A DNA stretch of 64,000 bases from Agapanthus africanus. Its lineage: Eukaryota > Streptophyta > Magnoliopsida > Asparagales > Amaryllidaceae. The notes under the pieces are model-generated. The model was not told where the DNA came from, made no database searches, and saw only the letters and a list, made by a program, of their open reading frames with translations. Each line of letters opens with the position of its first letter. Position 1 is the first letter of the stretch. The translations under genes were made by a program, and so were the position numbers. Shown piece by piece: positions 23,610-33,685 of this stretch. The stretch spans positions 68,693,396-68,757,395 of the forward strand of contig JASDDO010000016.1 in NCBI GenBank assembly GCA_030015575.1, written 5' to 3'.

Positions 23610-26600
23610 TGTCACGCCCCGCTTCCCGGTATACGGCGAAGAGGGCGGGACTGGTCCGCTACGTATTTACTGTGAGGTAAATACGCTAAGCGTATCTAAG
23701 AAATATAAAATTAAAATCACAAGAGACAAGATATAAGATAACAGCAACTTTATTTATTCACATTCTTTTATACAATGCATGAAAAGAAAATACAACTGAA
23801 TAAAAAGCAATGCCTAAACAATGGCATAACAGAAATGAAAGTACTGAATGGAAAGTGTACAATGACTAGAGCTCGGGGTCTTCACTAAACTGGTCCAAGT
23901 CTTCAGTAGTGGGCTCGATCTCTGACGGGTCCCGATCTCTGACGGGTCCAAATCACCTGACGACATTCAAAGAAGAAAGAAATAGAATGTTGTCAGTGAA
24001 CAGATCGCTCGGTAAGTCCCAAATATAAGAGGAGAAATAGAATAGACAGAGAGTAAGAGAGAGAGAGAGAGTGGCTTTTACAGTTGTATTATATTGTTTT
24101 ACTGTTAATGGTGGTGTTATCGTAAGTTCAAGGGTGAATGTCAACTAATCTCAAAAGTGTTCTCAAACCCAACAGGCCACAGTCCAGGGATATGGAACCA
24201 CGGGTCCAAATGATATATTAGTAGCGGGACTTCGACCGTCGTCGAAGTATTCCAAATTCAATAGGCCACAGTCCAGGAGCATGGAAACACGGGCCCTCAT
24301 GATTTCTTGCTTGTGTTAGTAGACATAGATTCATGATCTAGGGGGACTCTTGAGATTATGTTGGATTCACGAACGAACTACTCCAATACCCCGTGTAGTT
24401 ATTGTATTAATAATATTGTATTGCATTGTAATGTCTTGTAAATTGAATTGTATAATTGGATGATTTGCCGAAACCATGATATCAGTAAATGGATGTAACT
24501 GAAGAATCATGTATGTAATTGGAGAATCATGTAATCTGGATAATCATGTAAATGTAATGTATATCCATGGTTCGGTTCAGTCAAGTTGTGTAGATTGATA
24601 ATTGGATTCATGGATTCATGTTGAATTGTAATATTGAAGATTGTAGCTTATAGATTGTAGACTGTAGATTGTAGATTGTAGATTGTACTTGAATCATATT
24701 CAAGTCAGATTATAATGAGACTCACTCTGAGTCAGTAAATTGAAGTCCTGATTGTTTTGATGTTATCGGTAACCACTGCACATGGACGGCGGGATTTGTG
24801 TCTTTTTCCAAGATGATTACCGTATTGATAACACCATGGTTAAGTTGTCTACCTTAGATAGGCAAGCACCCACTTCTACGGCTCCCTAAGGCTCAAGAGA
24901 TTGATTCTGCTTAAACCTATGTTTACTAGGGTCCTTATTGTAATTTATAGAACTTGAGGGGTTTTTATGTAAAATACTTTTGTATAGTTTTCAAAATACA
25001 CCCCAAATATTTATTAATCGTCTTTAAAGTTATAATAATTGTAGATTTTATACTTGTGATAATTCTAATGAGAATAACCTAACTTTCATATTATATGGTA
25101 TTAAAGTGTAATATTAAACTTGTATGGAATTCATGGTATTTTAAGGTAAATTGATTCTTGTGATATTGTAGAAAAGGTGGAATATTTATAATACTTCAAG
25201 AATAGATATGTTTATGTTACATATACATATATTTATATGAAAATAATTTTTGTATATATCTATAATATTCTAGAAAGCTCGTTTTCTTAAGATGCCGTAT
25301 TTTAAATCTTTCGAGACCGAATGCTCCTTACGGAGGTCTGAATCTCGCACTACTAAGCCCGAGGATGTGCGATAATCCGCACCATCCTGAACGGGTTCCC
25401 CAAATGAGTTGTAGCGGCGCTTTGCAAAGATTTGTATAAATACTAATCATTAAGGAAAACGGTTTTATTAATTATGGTATTTAAATGAAAAAGTGTTGTT
25501 TTCCCGTATTCTATGTTCTAGGGTATCCTAAGTCAACTAGACTGCTCCTAACTGGTCCAAAGCGACAAGTTGTGAGATACCTCAAATCGCCTCTTCACCG
25601 CCAATTGTGGCCAGGTAAGTACAAGTGAAGAAAGGAGGGATCCGCTCACGAATCACCGTGAGACGGGCCTTTTAAAGTTACCTTTCTCACTTGTCTAGCC
25701 TAGACACCACAAAGTCAGATTTAGATAAACGACTGAATGCCCACATCCTTATTCTTTTTTCATAATAAGTGGTATTTATTTGTAAAGATGTATCAATACT
25801 AAATCTTTTAGAAATGGTTTTATTAAGTAAAGGGTATTTAAATGAAAATGTTTGTTTTCCCATATTCTAAGTTCTCGAGGGTATCGTGTTATGTTGCATA
25901 TGAGTGTGTGAGGAGGTAGGTCGTTACCTCGTGATCTACTTAAAGGTATAGCAAGTTTAATAGAGTTAAATGTAGAATTGAAACAATGTGGTATTTAAGT
26001 GAAAAATACGATAAATTGAAATAGCCATCATTTTATGAAATGAAACTTGATCAATTTGGTTGATTAGTGTTTAATAGTCAACATGAGGGAGTTTAAGCAT
26101 AATTGTATTAACGAGAAGTGAAGTTTTATGAAGAAACCGAATCGGAAATCGGATTTGTTCCGATTCCCTCGGGTTTTGTAAATCTGTATTTTTAGAATAG
26201 AAAAGAGAGATAGAAAATGGGACTTACGGTTTTTGGACAACTAGAAGAAAGAGATAGAACGGGAGGAGTAGCCGGTGCGTCGCTTCGTCGCCGGGAGCTC
26301 CTAGAACGATCGCCGGAAGTTCGCCGGGAATTTCGCCGTAGTTTCGCTCCGTGCTCGTTTTCAAAGTACACAAGTTTCTTGGAAGTTTTAGATAGTTGGC
26401 TCAGAGTTTTGGGGTGAGAGGGTAGAGGGTAGGGATGGTATTTATAGGGTTAGGCTAAGGTTAGGGTAGATGAAGAGTTTAATTGAAAAAAATGTAAAAA
26501 TATATAAAAATGTATTAAAAATTGGAGTAAATGGGGCTTTCTGAATTCTCTGGAACAGATCTGGGAATTTAAAGTATGCAGGGGGGTATAGAATGCCAAG

Positions 26601-27007
26601 AGCCCCAACTTTTGTGTTGGGGACTCGGCCATCCGGCCGACTAGGCCGATCCCGGCCGAGTCGAGATGTCGGGAGGTGGGGAGTCGCCTGATTAAGCTTC
26701 TGGTGCATTTAATTTTGTGGGTGAAGTGGAAAATTCTGGAGTTATCACGTGTTGACTGTTGGGCTTCTATAAAATTTAAAACAAAATAAATATTAAAAAT
26801 AATGTGGGGTATGGGATTTGAACTCTAGTGGCTTGGTTCAGCAGTGCAAGGTATTACCAATGAGCTACAAGCTCCCTCTTGTAATTAAATTGATAATTAA
26901 TTACTTAAGTCTTGTGCTCAGGCAATAAATACCCCTTTAAGGATTTTGAAAAAAACAATTTAAAAATTTGTATGGAAAAAGTGTATAAGAAACATAGGGT
27001 TGTTACA
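23610..27007 (-). mobile_element. B: 5' LTR (right in the window)
   Basis: 3398 bp, minus strand. It differs from its partner by scattered substitutions and an indel of about 25 bases in the TCGGCC-rich block near 26640, so the insertion is older than D. The TATA box lies at 26439-26446 (TATAAATA on the minus strand) and the tRNA-like module at 26803-26875. Confidence 0.9.
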
Positions 27008-29240
27008 GAACAATCGCTCGGTAAGTCCCAAAAATAAGGGAGAAGTAGAATAGACAGAGAGTAAGAGAGAGAGTGTAGCTATTAAAGTTGTCTTATATTG
27101 TTATAATGTTGTATTCAGTATTAACGTTGTTGTTTGTAGCTTAGCTGGTCTTTCGTTCACATGGTCTTAATCTTGCAGTCTCGTGCCACTTTTAACACCT
27201 TCCGTACCAATCTACCCCTTAAACCCCGCGATATCTTGATTATATTGTTTGTATTATATTTCAATTCGAATTGTAATATAGATTGTATATTTGGATGACT
27301 TGCCGAAACCATGATATCAGTAAAATGGATGTACTGGAGAATCATGGATGTAACTGGAGAATCATGTAAATGGAAATATATCCATGGTTCGGTTCAGTCA
27401 ATACAGATTGAATAGATTGAATATATGGATTCATGTTGAATTGTAGATTGTAGATTGTACTTGAATCATATTCAAGTCAGATTATTAATGAGACTCGGTC
27501 TGAGTCAGACAATTAGAAAAGTAAATTGAAGTCTTGATTGTTTTGATGTTATCGGTAACCGCTGCACATGGGCGGCATGATTTGTGTCCTTTTCAAAGAC
27601 GATTACCGTGTTGATAACACCGTTGTTAAGTTGTCTACCTTAAATAGGCAAGCAACCACTTCTCCGGCTCCATGAGGCTCAAGAGATTGGTCCCGCTTAA
27701 ACCTATATTTACTAGGGTCCTTAGGGTAATTTCTAGAACTTGAGTGGGTTTTATGTAAAAATACTTTGTATAATTTTCAAAATACACCCCAAGTGTTTAT
27801 TTATCGTCTTTTAATAAATGTAGATTTTATATTTGTGACATTTCTAGTGAGAATAACCTATTTTTCATAATACATGGTATTTATTTGTAATTTTGAACTT
27901 GTATGGAATTCATGGTATTTTAATGTAAAGTGATTCTTGTGTTTTTAGGAAAAAGTTGGAATATTCATAATATCACAAAATAGATATTTTAATGATACAT
28001 ATATACATATTTATATAAAAATAATTTTAATATATATTATATTTCTAGAAATCTCATTTTCTTAATATATTTGTATTTTAAATCTTTCGAGACCGAATGC
28101 TCCTTGCGGAGGTCTGCATATCGCACTACTAAGCCCAGGGATGTGCGATAATCCGCATCATCCCAGTCGTTTTCCCCAAAATAGGTTGTGGCGGCGCTTT
28201 GCAAAGATTATAAAAATACGTAATCTTGTAGAAAACGGTTTTAATATTAAATGGTATTTATTTGAAAGGTTTCGTTTTCCCGTATTCTATGTTCCCGAAA
28301 GGTATTGTGATATATTGCATATGAGTGTTGTGAGGAGATAGGTCATTAACTCGTGATCTAATTAAAGGTATAGTAAGATTGTGATGGTTTAAATGTCGAA
28401 TTTAAACTACATGGTATTTTACTGAAAAAGAGCGGTAAAACTTACAAAATGAAATATATTGTCATGAAACTTGTTCAACATGTTTTTTAATGTTTAATTG
28501 TCAACATGTAATGGTTTAGCGTGATTTTATTTAAGAAAAAGTGAGGTTTTAGGAAGAACTGAATCGGAAATCGGATTAACTCCGATTCCGTCGGGTTTTG
28601 GAAATACGTATTTTTAGAATAGCAAAGTGAAGAGGGAGAAGGGACTACGGGTTGAGAAGTTAGGGATGAGGAAGAGGAAACAGGATGAGGCGCCGGTGTG
28701 TCGTTTCGTCGCCGGGAACTCCTAGGGTTGTCGTCGGAAAAATCGCCGGAGCTTCGCCCTTCGCTACTTCAAAAGTACATTACGCTTCTAGGAATTTCTT
28801 GAGAGTTTTGATTAGAATTTTGGAGTGAGAGGGGTGTGTTTAGGGGTTGTATTTATAAGGTAAGGCTAGGGTTTGAGATAGGTGAAAGGTTGGATTGAAA
28901 AAATGTGTTAAATTGTATTAAAATGGAGTAAATAGGATTTTAAAGAGGCTCTGGAACCGATCCAAAGAATTAAAGTGTGAAGGAGTGATGGGGAGGTGAA
29001 GAGGCAGACTTTTCATGTTGACCGATTCAACATTGGAGCCAACTCGGCCGGCGCCGCCGGCCAAGTCATCGCCGCCGCCGGCCCGAGTTAGGCCGATTCG
29101 GGGGTCCCCTGGGTCCGTCGTTGGTTGGTGTAGCCCCTGGATCAGTTTGTTTAACATGTGTAGTGGGGTTTTTACGAGTTATGCACGTGCAAACCCTTGG
29201 TATTCTAAAAATTCAAAATAAAACAATATTAAAAATAATG

Positions 29241-29312
29241 TGGGGTGTGGGATTTGAACTCTGGTGGCTTGGTTCAGCAATGCAAAGTCTTACCAATGAG
29301 CTACAAACTCTT
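29241..29312 (-). other. tRNA-like module in the A LTR
   Basis: This has the same A-box-like and B-box-like arrangement as in B and G, on the minus strand, so it is shared by autonomous and non-autonomous members of the family. Confidence 0.4.
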
Positions 29313-29418
29313 GCTTGCTATTAAAAAGCAAAACAAACTTATATCTTGTGCTCAGGCAAAAATACCCCTTTTCTATAATTTTGAAAAAAAATTGTACAGA
29401 AACTTTGGGGTTGTTACA

Positions 29419-29832
29419 GAGTTTCTTCCTGCTCGGCGCATCCCAAGCGGGCGGCCTCCTGCCCATTAGACGCTGAGGATCCGAAGCCCTCTTCGCGAAG
29501 CAGCCGAGTTTCTTCCTGCTCGGCGCATCCCCAGCGGGCAGCCTTCTGCCCATCAGACGCTGAGGATCTAAACCCCTCTTCGTGAGGCCGCCGAGTTCTA
29601 TCCTGCTCGGCGCATCCTTAGCGGGCAGCCTCCTGCCCATCAGACGCTGAGGATCCGAAGCCCTCTTCGTGAGGCCGCCGAGTTCCTTCCTGCTCGGCGG
29701 ATCCCCAGCGGGCAGCCTCCTGTCCATCAGACGCTGAGGATCTGAAGCCTTCTTCGCGAGGCCGCCAAGTTCCTTCCTGCTCGGCGCATCCCCAGCGGGT
29801 AGCTTCCTACCCTACAAAGGCACAGATCCAAG
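29419..29832 (+). repeat. T: 87-bp tandem repeat array (4.6 units)
   Basis: Units start at 29419, 29506, 29593, 29680 and 29767, each 87 bp and beginning GAGTT(T/C)C(T)TCCTGCTCGGCG or close to it. They are 85-95% alike by eye. Because 87 is a multiple of 3, one minus-strand frame (29290-29727) stays open as a 29-residue repeat, which I take as a by-product. A borders the array on the left and D lies just after it on the right. Arrays like this between pol and the 3' LTR are known from Tat/Ogre-type Gypsy elements. Confidence 0.8.
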
Positions 29833-31714
29833 TGTTAGTGTTTATGCCCTAGAAGGCCATTACTGTATCATACTAGCTTGTATATTACTTAATGGAAGCT
29901 TGGGATATTCACATGTATATAACAGTCTTGCTAAACATGGTAGTATGCTACTTGGTTTTTCTATCTTAATATGTGAGTGTACGTATTGATAGAGCTCTTA
30001 GGATCTTGCTTGTCTACCAGCGTTGTGATGGCAGTCACACTAGTGGGGGCTGGGTAGTCTACAAGCACATCCTTATTCAGGTCCCTGGTCGTTGGATTAT
30101 CGAGACAGAGCATCGATACTCCGGAGTAGACTAGTGTGTACGCTTCTCATCCCAGTTGGGGAGATGGTCTGTCCCACAGCCGTCAGTACGTCGTACTGGA
30201 GATAGTATGCAGGTGCTCGTTAGGTTACGGGTACACCGGACAGGACTCACAGGGAACTGTTGGTTGGTTTGATACCAGTCGTCAGTGAACAGTTCCCAGG
30301 TGACATGAGTACAGCGTAGTCCGCAGACTTGACACTGCTACTTCGCCTCGAGTGTGTCCCACTGTTCTTAGATTGCTACCCTACCACGGCTCAAAGGAGT
30401 CGTGCAAACAGGTAGCAGTTGGGTGCAGTCCCGAGCACTTGGAGGCAGTGGCGGTTAGACAGGATTCGTCCCTCCCGGTATTGGGAGTAGATATCGTGCT
30501 GTGTCAGAGAGCCATTACGCAAAGTCCCTGGCCAGGGCAAGCGAGATTGCCGGTAGGTTCCAGCAGTTTCTCAGGGTGTAATGGGCTTCACTCCGACACG
30601 ACTTATACCGCTATTAGGGGACTGACGCTTGCCGCCCCCCTAGGCCCGATATGCGATAGTCATGGACGAACGGACCGGACTGTATGGAGATTGTCACATC
30701 AGACTCAGTAGGAGTTCGGATGGGTTTACTCATCGGCCTTCTTATCGACAACTACCTGGGGACCGTTACGTACAGCTAGTGCCGCTTGTGGTCTGTGGTT
30801 AAACCCACTGCCAGCATAGTAGTCGAGTCTCTAGAGTCCCACACAGAGAGTTTCCTACTCTAGGCGAAACGATATAGAGGTTGCATGGTTTTGCGACAAA
30901 GGGTTCGGACGCATACGTGCGTTTACGCGCGTACGACTTTCGGACAGTTTTTACCAGTCGGCTTTGGTTTAAGCCAGTTACTGGTATCCGGTTATTGGAT
31001 TTATACAGTCTAAAGATTTTCCGTATTTTTGCGGATTGGAGGGGCGTTCTCGTAATTGTACGAGAAGCTTCTAGAAGATGTGACTAAGGAGGTTTCTTTT
31101 GGAAAGAAAGTGAGTCATGGTGGTGATTCATTCATTTCATTAATGCACATTTATTGCTTAATGACTCATGCTAATGAATCACCACTAGATATTTTATGAA
31201 GCATGCTTATTCATTTCCTTTATTCATTATTCTTAAAATAGAATGCTTCATAATATATTATGATACACTCTCTCTCTTCTCATTATCATATATCACATTC
31301 TCTCTCCTCAAGCTCTCATCTTCAAACCCTAATCCTTAATCCTCATGTGTTGAGATCAAAGGATTAGTTAGACTAAACAATCCATAACCTTCACTCTACA
31401 TCATCCTTTCATCTTTGATTAGCAATCAAAGTTGATTAGTTACCTCAAGTTAGAGGTTTAGCTTGGAGTTTCGCTCTCGGGTGGATCGTCTACTACCTAG
31501 AGAAGGTCGAGGAGAACAAAGGAGGACGTAAAGACGAAGGACTAGTTTCGATCGGTATAATCCCTTAACACTATAGTTTAGTATAGCTATGTGTTTGGTT
31601 ATTATTTGTTTAGCTTCGATTCAAGCGGTTAGTCGATATTCGTTGTTTAAACTTGATCGTTTTTTGAAAATTCCGCCTCCCCATAAGTACTGGGGTGTAC
31701 TACATCGACTTACA
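29833..31714 (+). mobile_element. D: 5' LTR
   Basis: 1882 bp, TGTTAG...TTACA. It contains the paired motif CACGGCTC/GAGTCGTG (30385-30404), a hairpin near 30905-30945, the perfect hairpin TTCTCGTA-ATTG-TACGAGAA (31047-31066), and an AT-rich TATA-like stretch near 31247-31262 followed by CT-rich sequence, a plausible promoter and start region. Short open frames (30352-30711, 30881-31087) recur in the 3' LTR and are not considered genes. Confidence 0.93.
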
Positions 31715-31715
31715 G

Positions 31716-31728
31716 TGGTATCAGAGCC
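31716..31728 (+). other. D: primer-binding site, initiator tRNA-Met
   Basis: TGGTATCAGAGCC, one base after the LTR, is a 13-nt complement to the 3' end of plant initiator tRNA-Met. Confidence 0.92.
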
Positions 31729-31922
31729 TCGCTAAACAATAAATAACTTAATTGCAAATTTGTACGAATTTCGAACGGAAAAACAAAGCCGCAAAACCCT
31801 AATTCTGTCAAGTTTCTGTCGAAGTTAAAATCAAGTCAGAAAATTTTTCAGGTGTGTTCAGAGAGCTTGACATGACCACAGGAGAACACCCAAGAAATTC
31901 GAGCACATGATTCGACTAAAGC

Positions 31923-31969
31923 GCCGCGGAAGGGCGGCGGATCCCACCGATCCGCCGCGCTTCCGCGGC
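31923..31969 (+). other. D leader: 21-bp GC-rich hairpin
   Basis: Arms 31923-31943 and 31949-31969 pair at 20 of 21 positions around the loop CCACC. It is about 195 nt after the primer-binding site, the same place as the E1 hairpin, with a different stem sequence. This would be a very stable RNA structure in the leader. Confidence 0.7.
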
Positions 31970-32647
31970 CGAGTTGCCGAGTCATGGGCTCATCTTTCAT
32001 GGGTGGGTCCTCTCTGGTGTTTGGGGTTTTCTGGAATATTTAATTATTGCTCAGGTTACTGTTTAACAGAGCAGATTTTGGAGCAATATTGATGTTGTTT
32101 ATTCGATCGAATTGTACAGTATTTGCGTATTGGATTATATCTGTGATTGTTTAATGTGTTCGTAAACCTCCCCAAACTGCTAGTATGTCGGTTGGCAGGG
32201 GGTTGCACATTTCTGAAATGGTTATATCTGTTTGTGCATATAAACTGTATTGGACTGTTGTGGTGTATAGCCGGGGTTAGCAATGGGTTATTGATTAATT
32301 CATTTGTTGTAAATGTAATTTGTTGTAATATTATTTTCGCGGGGCACTTCCAGATTGCGGTCGTAGCCACCGTTGTATTATTTCATTTTACTGTTTTTGC
32401 TCCTAGGACTGACCCAAGGTGGGGTACACAGACTGCCGGGTGGGTAGTTTGCCGTACCCGTAGGGGTCGAGGGTGGGGTAACGGCTATTCATCACAACTG
32501 TGTAATCTGTCTTTTCTTGCAGGCTCAAAAGAAATACAGATTGCTTGCAAATCCAATATTGTTTATCTGTGTTCTGGAATGAATATCATTGCGTCAGACG
32601 AATGTAAAATATCTATATTTATGATAGCTATTTAGACGCCACTTATG

Positions 32648-32740
32648 TTTTACACCCGCGCTAGCCCAGCCCCCGCTCTGTCGTTAGTTAAGTAACCTAA
32701 CGGGTGATGACGGGACCCCGTGGCGAATGCGGATGGCATA
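32648..32740 (+). other. D leader: conserved block of about 90 nt
   Basis: This is nearly identical to E1 8871-8963 and recognisable in C. The hairpin CGTTAG/CTAACG lies at 32682-32687 and 32697-32702. A packaging or dimerisation role is inferred from position and conservation. Confidence 0.6.
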
Positions 32741-33022
32741 AGAGGACGTTGTATTTTCGTTGTTTTCTGCAATGATAGGTTAATGATGGGACGCATTATT
32801 TATAATGCAAAGTAAAACAAACCAAAGTTTAAATCGTTGGAACAATTTAAAAGAAACCACTCGGTTATTTTTAAAACAGATATTTTTAAATGCGGAGCTT
32901 TAACCACTCCTTTTAAAAGCTATCAGGTTCCTTCGGTTATATCAAGTTCACTACGTTCACGGTTTCGCCAAAACCAGTCGTAGCCCTCCGTCATTTCATT
33001 TGGGTATTCAGTAGTATTCAAG

Positions 33023-33231
33023 CTATGCATTTTGGCCAAAGTCAAGGCATAGTGTTTGGTAGCTACTGGGTTTTCATTTGTTGCATAAGATAGATGAGTT
33101 GGATTGGGACAGTCGTATTACCATTTGACCAAAGTCAGGGGTATATACGGATGGGTTCAAAGTGACAAGATAATGACGGGTAGAACTTGACATGTGACTT
33201 ATGACATTTTGACCAAAGCCAAGGTCATAAG
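33023..33231 (+). other. D leader: row of three related stem-loops
   Basis: Unit 1: CTATGC (33023-33028) with GCATAG (33047-33052), inner stem TTGGC/GTCAA with loop CAAA. Unit 2: CGTAT (33114-33118) with ATACG (33145-33149), imperfect near the core. Unit 3: CTTATGAC (33198-33205) with GTCATAAG (33224-33231), 8 perfect pairs. The core reads ATTTTGGCCAAAGTCAAG or close to it in each. Pairing is kept although outer-stem sequences are unrelated. Confidence 0.65.
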
Positions 33232-33685
33232 AGCATGGGGCAAAAACCTTATATCGGGAATTTCTAAAGAAACTGAAATTTGCAAAGAGATGCATACCAT
33301 TTGGAGTTTGATGAATGTTGGTAGGATTCCTTCAACATTATCATACGATGATATTTGGATCCCGATCCTACTGTGAGTATATGCTACTTATCAGGATATT
33401 CGTCGCTTAACGATCAATGCTATAAACCTAGTAGGTGTCCAGAAAAGTGTCAGCGGGGTTACGCCCCCAGAGAAAAGAGGTTATTTAATTAAGGAACTTC
33501 GCGAAAGCGTTGGAAAACCTCCCTCGAAGTATCGACACCGGCCTGGCTGAACGGTTAAGCAAGTATTGTACGGTGAGAATAGTCTTGGCTAATTCTTCTT
33601 TTATGGTTTGAGGAAGGATTCGAGAAACAGTGGGAGCCATCCAGTTTAGATAAACTAAAAACCACTCTAAACTTGCAAGAGCATC

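Larger units (their letters stand above)
19818..27007 (-). mobile_element. B: complete non-autonomous Gypsy element with huge LTRs and a tiny interior
   Basis: A 7190-bp element on the minus strand has two LTRs of 3398 and 3411 bp around only 381 bp of non-coding interior, flanked by TSD GAACA. The interior keeps leader sequence like A's and the chromovirus 3' end (AATTTCGAGGACGAAATT, then the purine tract AAGGAGGGTAGAA) but no gag or pol. It must rely on another element's proteins. G has the same design in the other orientation. Confidence 0.9.
19439..29418 (-). mobile_element. A: 5' LTR of a Gypsy chromovirus-type element, split by B
   Basis: On the minus strand the LTR begins TGTAACAACC at 29418 and ends GGGCGTGACA at 19439. 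B is inserted between 19817 and 27013, with GAACA on both sides (19813-19817, 27008-27012). Without B it is about 2.8 kb. It contains a TATA-like TATAAATA near 28850 and a tRNA-like module (29241-29312). The flank after 29418 is GAGTT, inside T's 87-bp repeat; the other TSD copy is outside the window. Confidence 0.85.
31715..33685 (+). mobile_element. D: 5' untranslated leader
   Basis: About 1.97 kb without a conserved gene. It carries a GC-rich hairpin (31923-31969), a conserved block (32648-32740), three stem-loops (33023-33231) and a splice-acceptor-like tract at its end. A 162-codon hydrophobic open frame (32147-32635) lies here; it is not kept in E1, so it is not listed as a gene. Confidence 0.8.

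Noticed and set aside
29290-29727. 145-codon minus-strand frame over the 87-bp repeats
   Set aside because: Openness follows from an 87-bp (3 x 29) repeat whose unit has no stop in that frame; it also runs across the A/T junction.
29419-29832. Possible CRISPR array (regular repeats)
   Set aside because: The 87-bp units adjoin without spacers and lie in a plant retroelement.
30352-30711. Open frames in the D LTRs (also 38209-38439, 30881-31087, 38739-38945)
   Set aside because: They are repeated because the LTRs are repeated; no homology to known proteins and they include the paired LTR motif.
32147-32635. Hydrophobic 162-codon open frame in the D leader
   Set aside because: E1 does not keep the frame; the little shared peptide (CRTRRG) reflects shared leader DNA. 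It may be translated as an upstream frame but I cannot support a gene.
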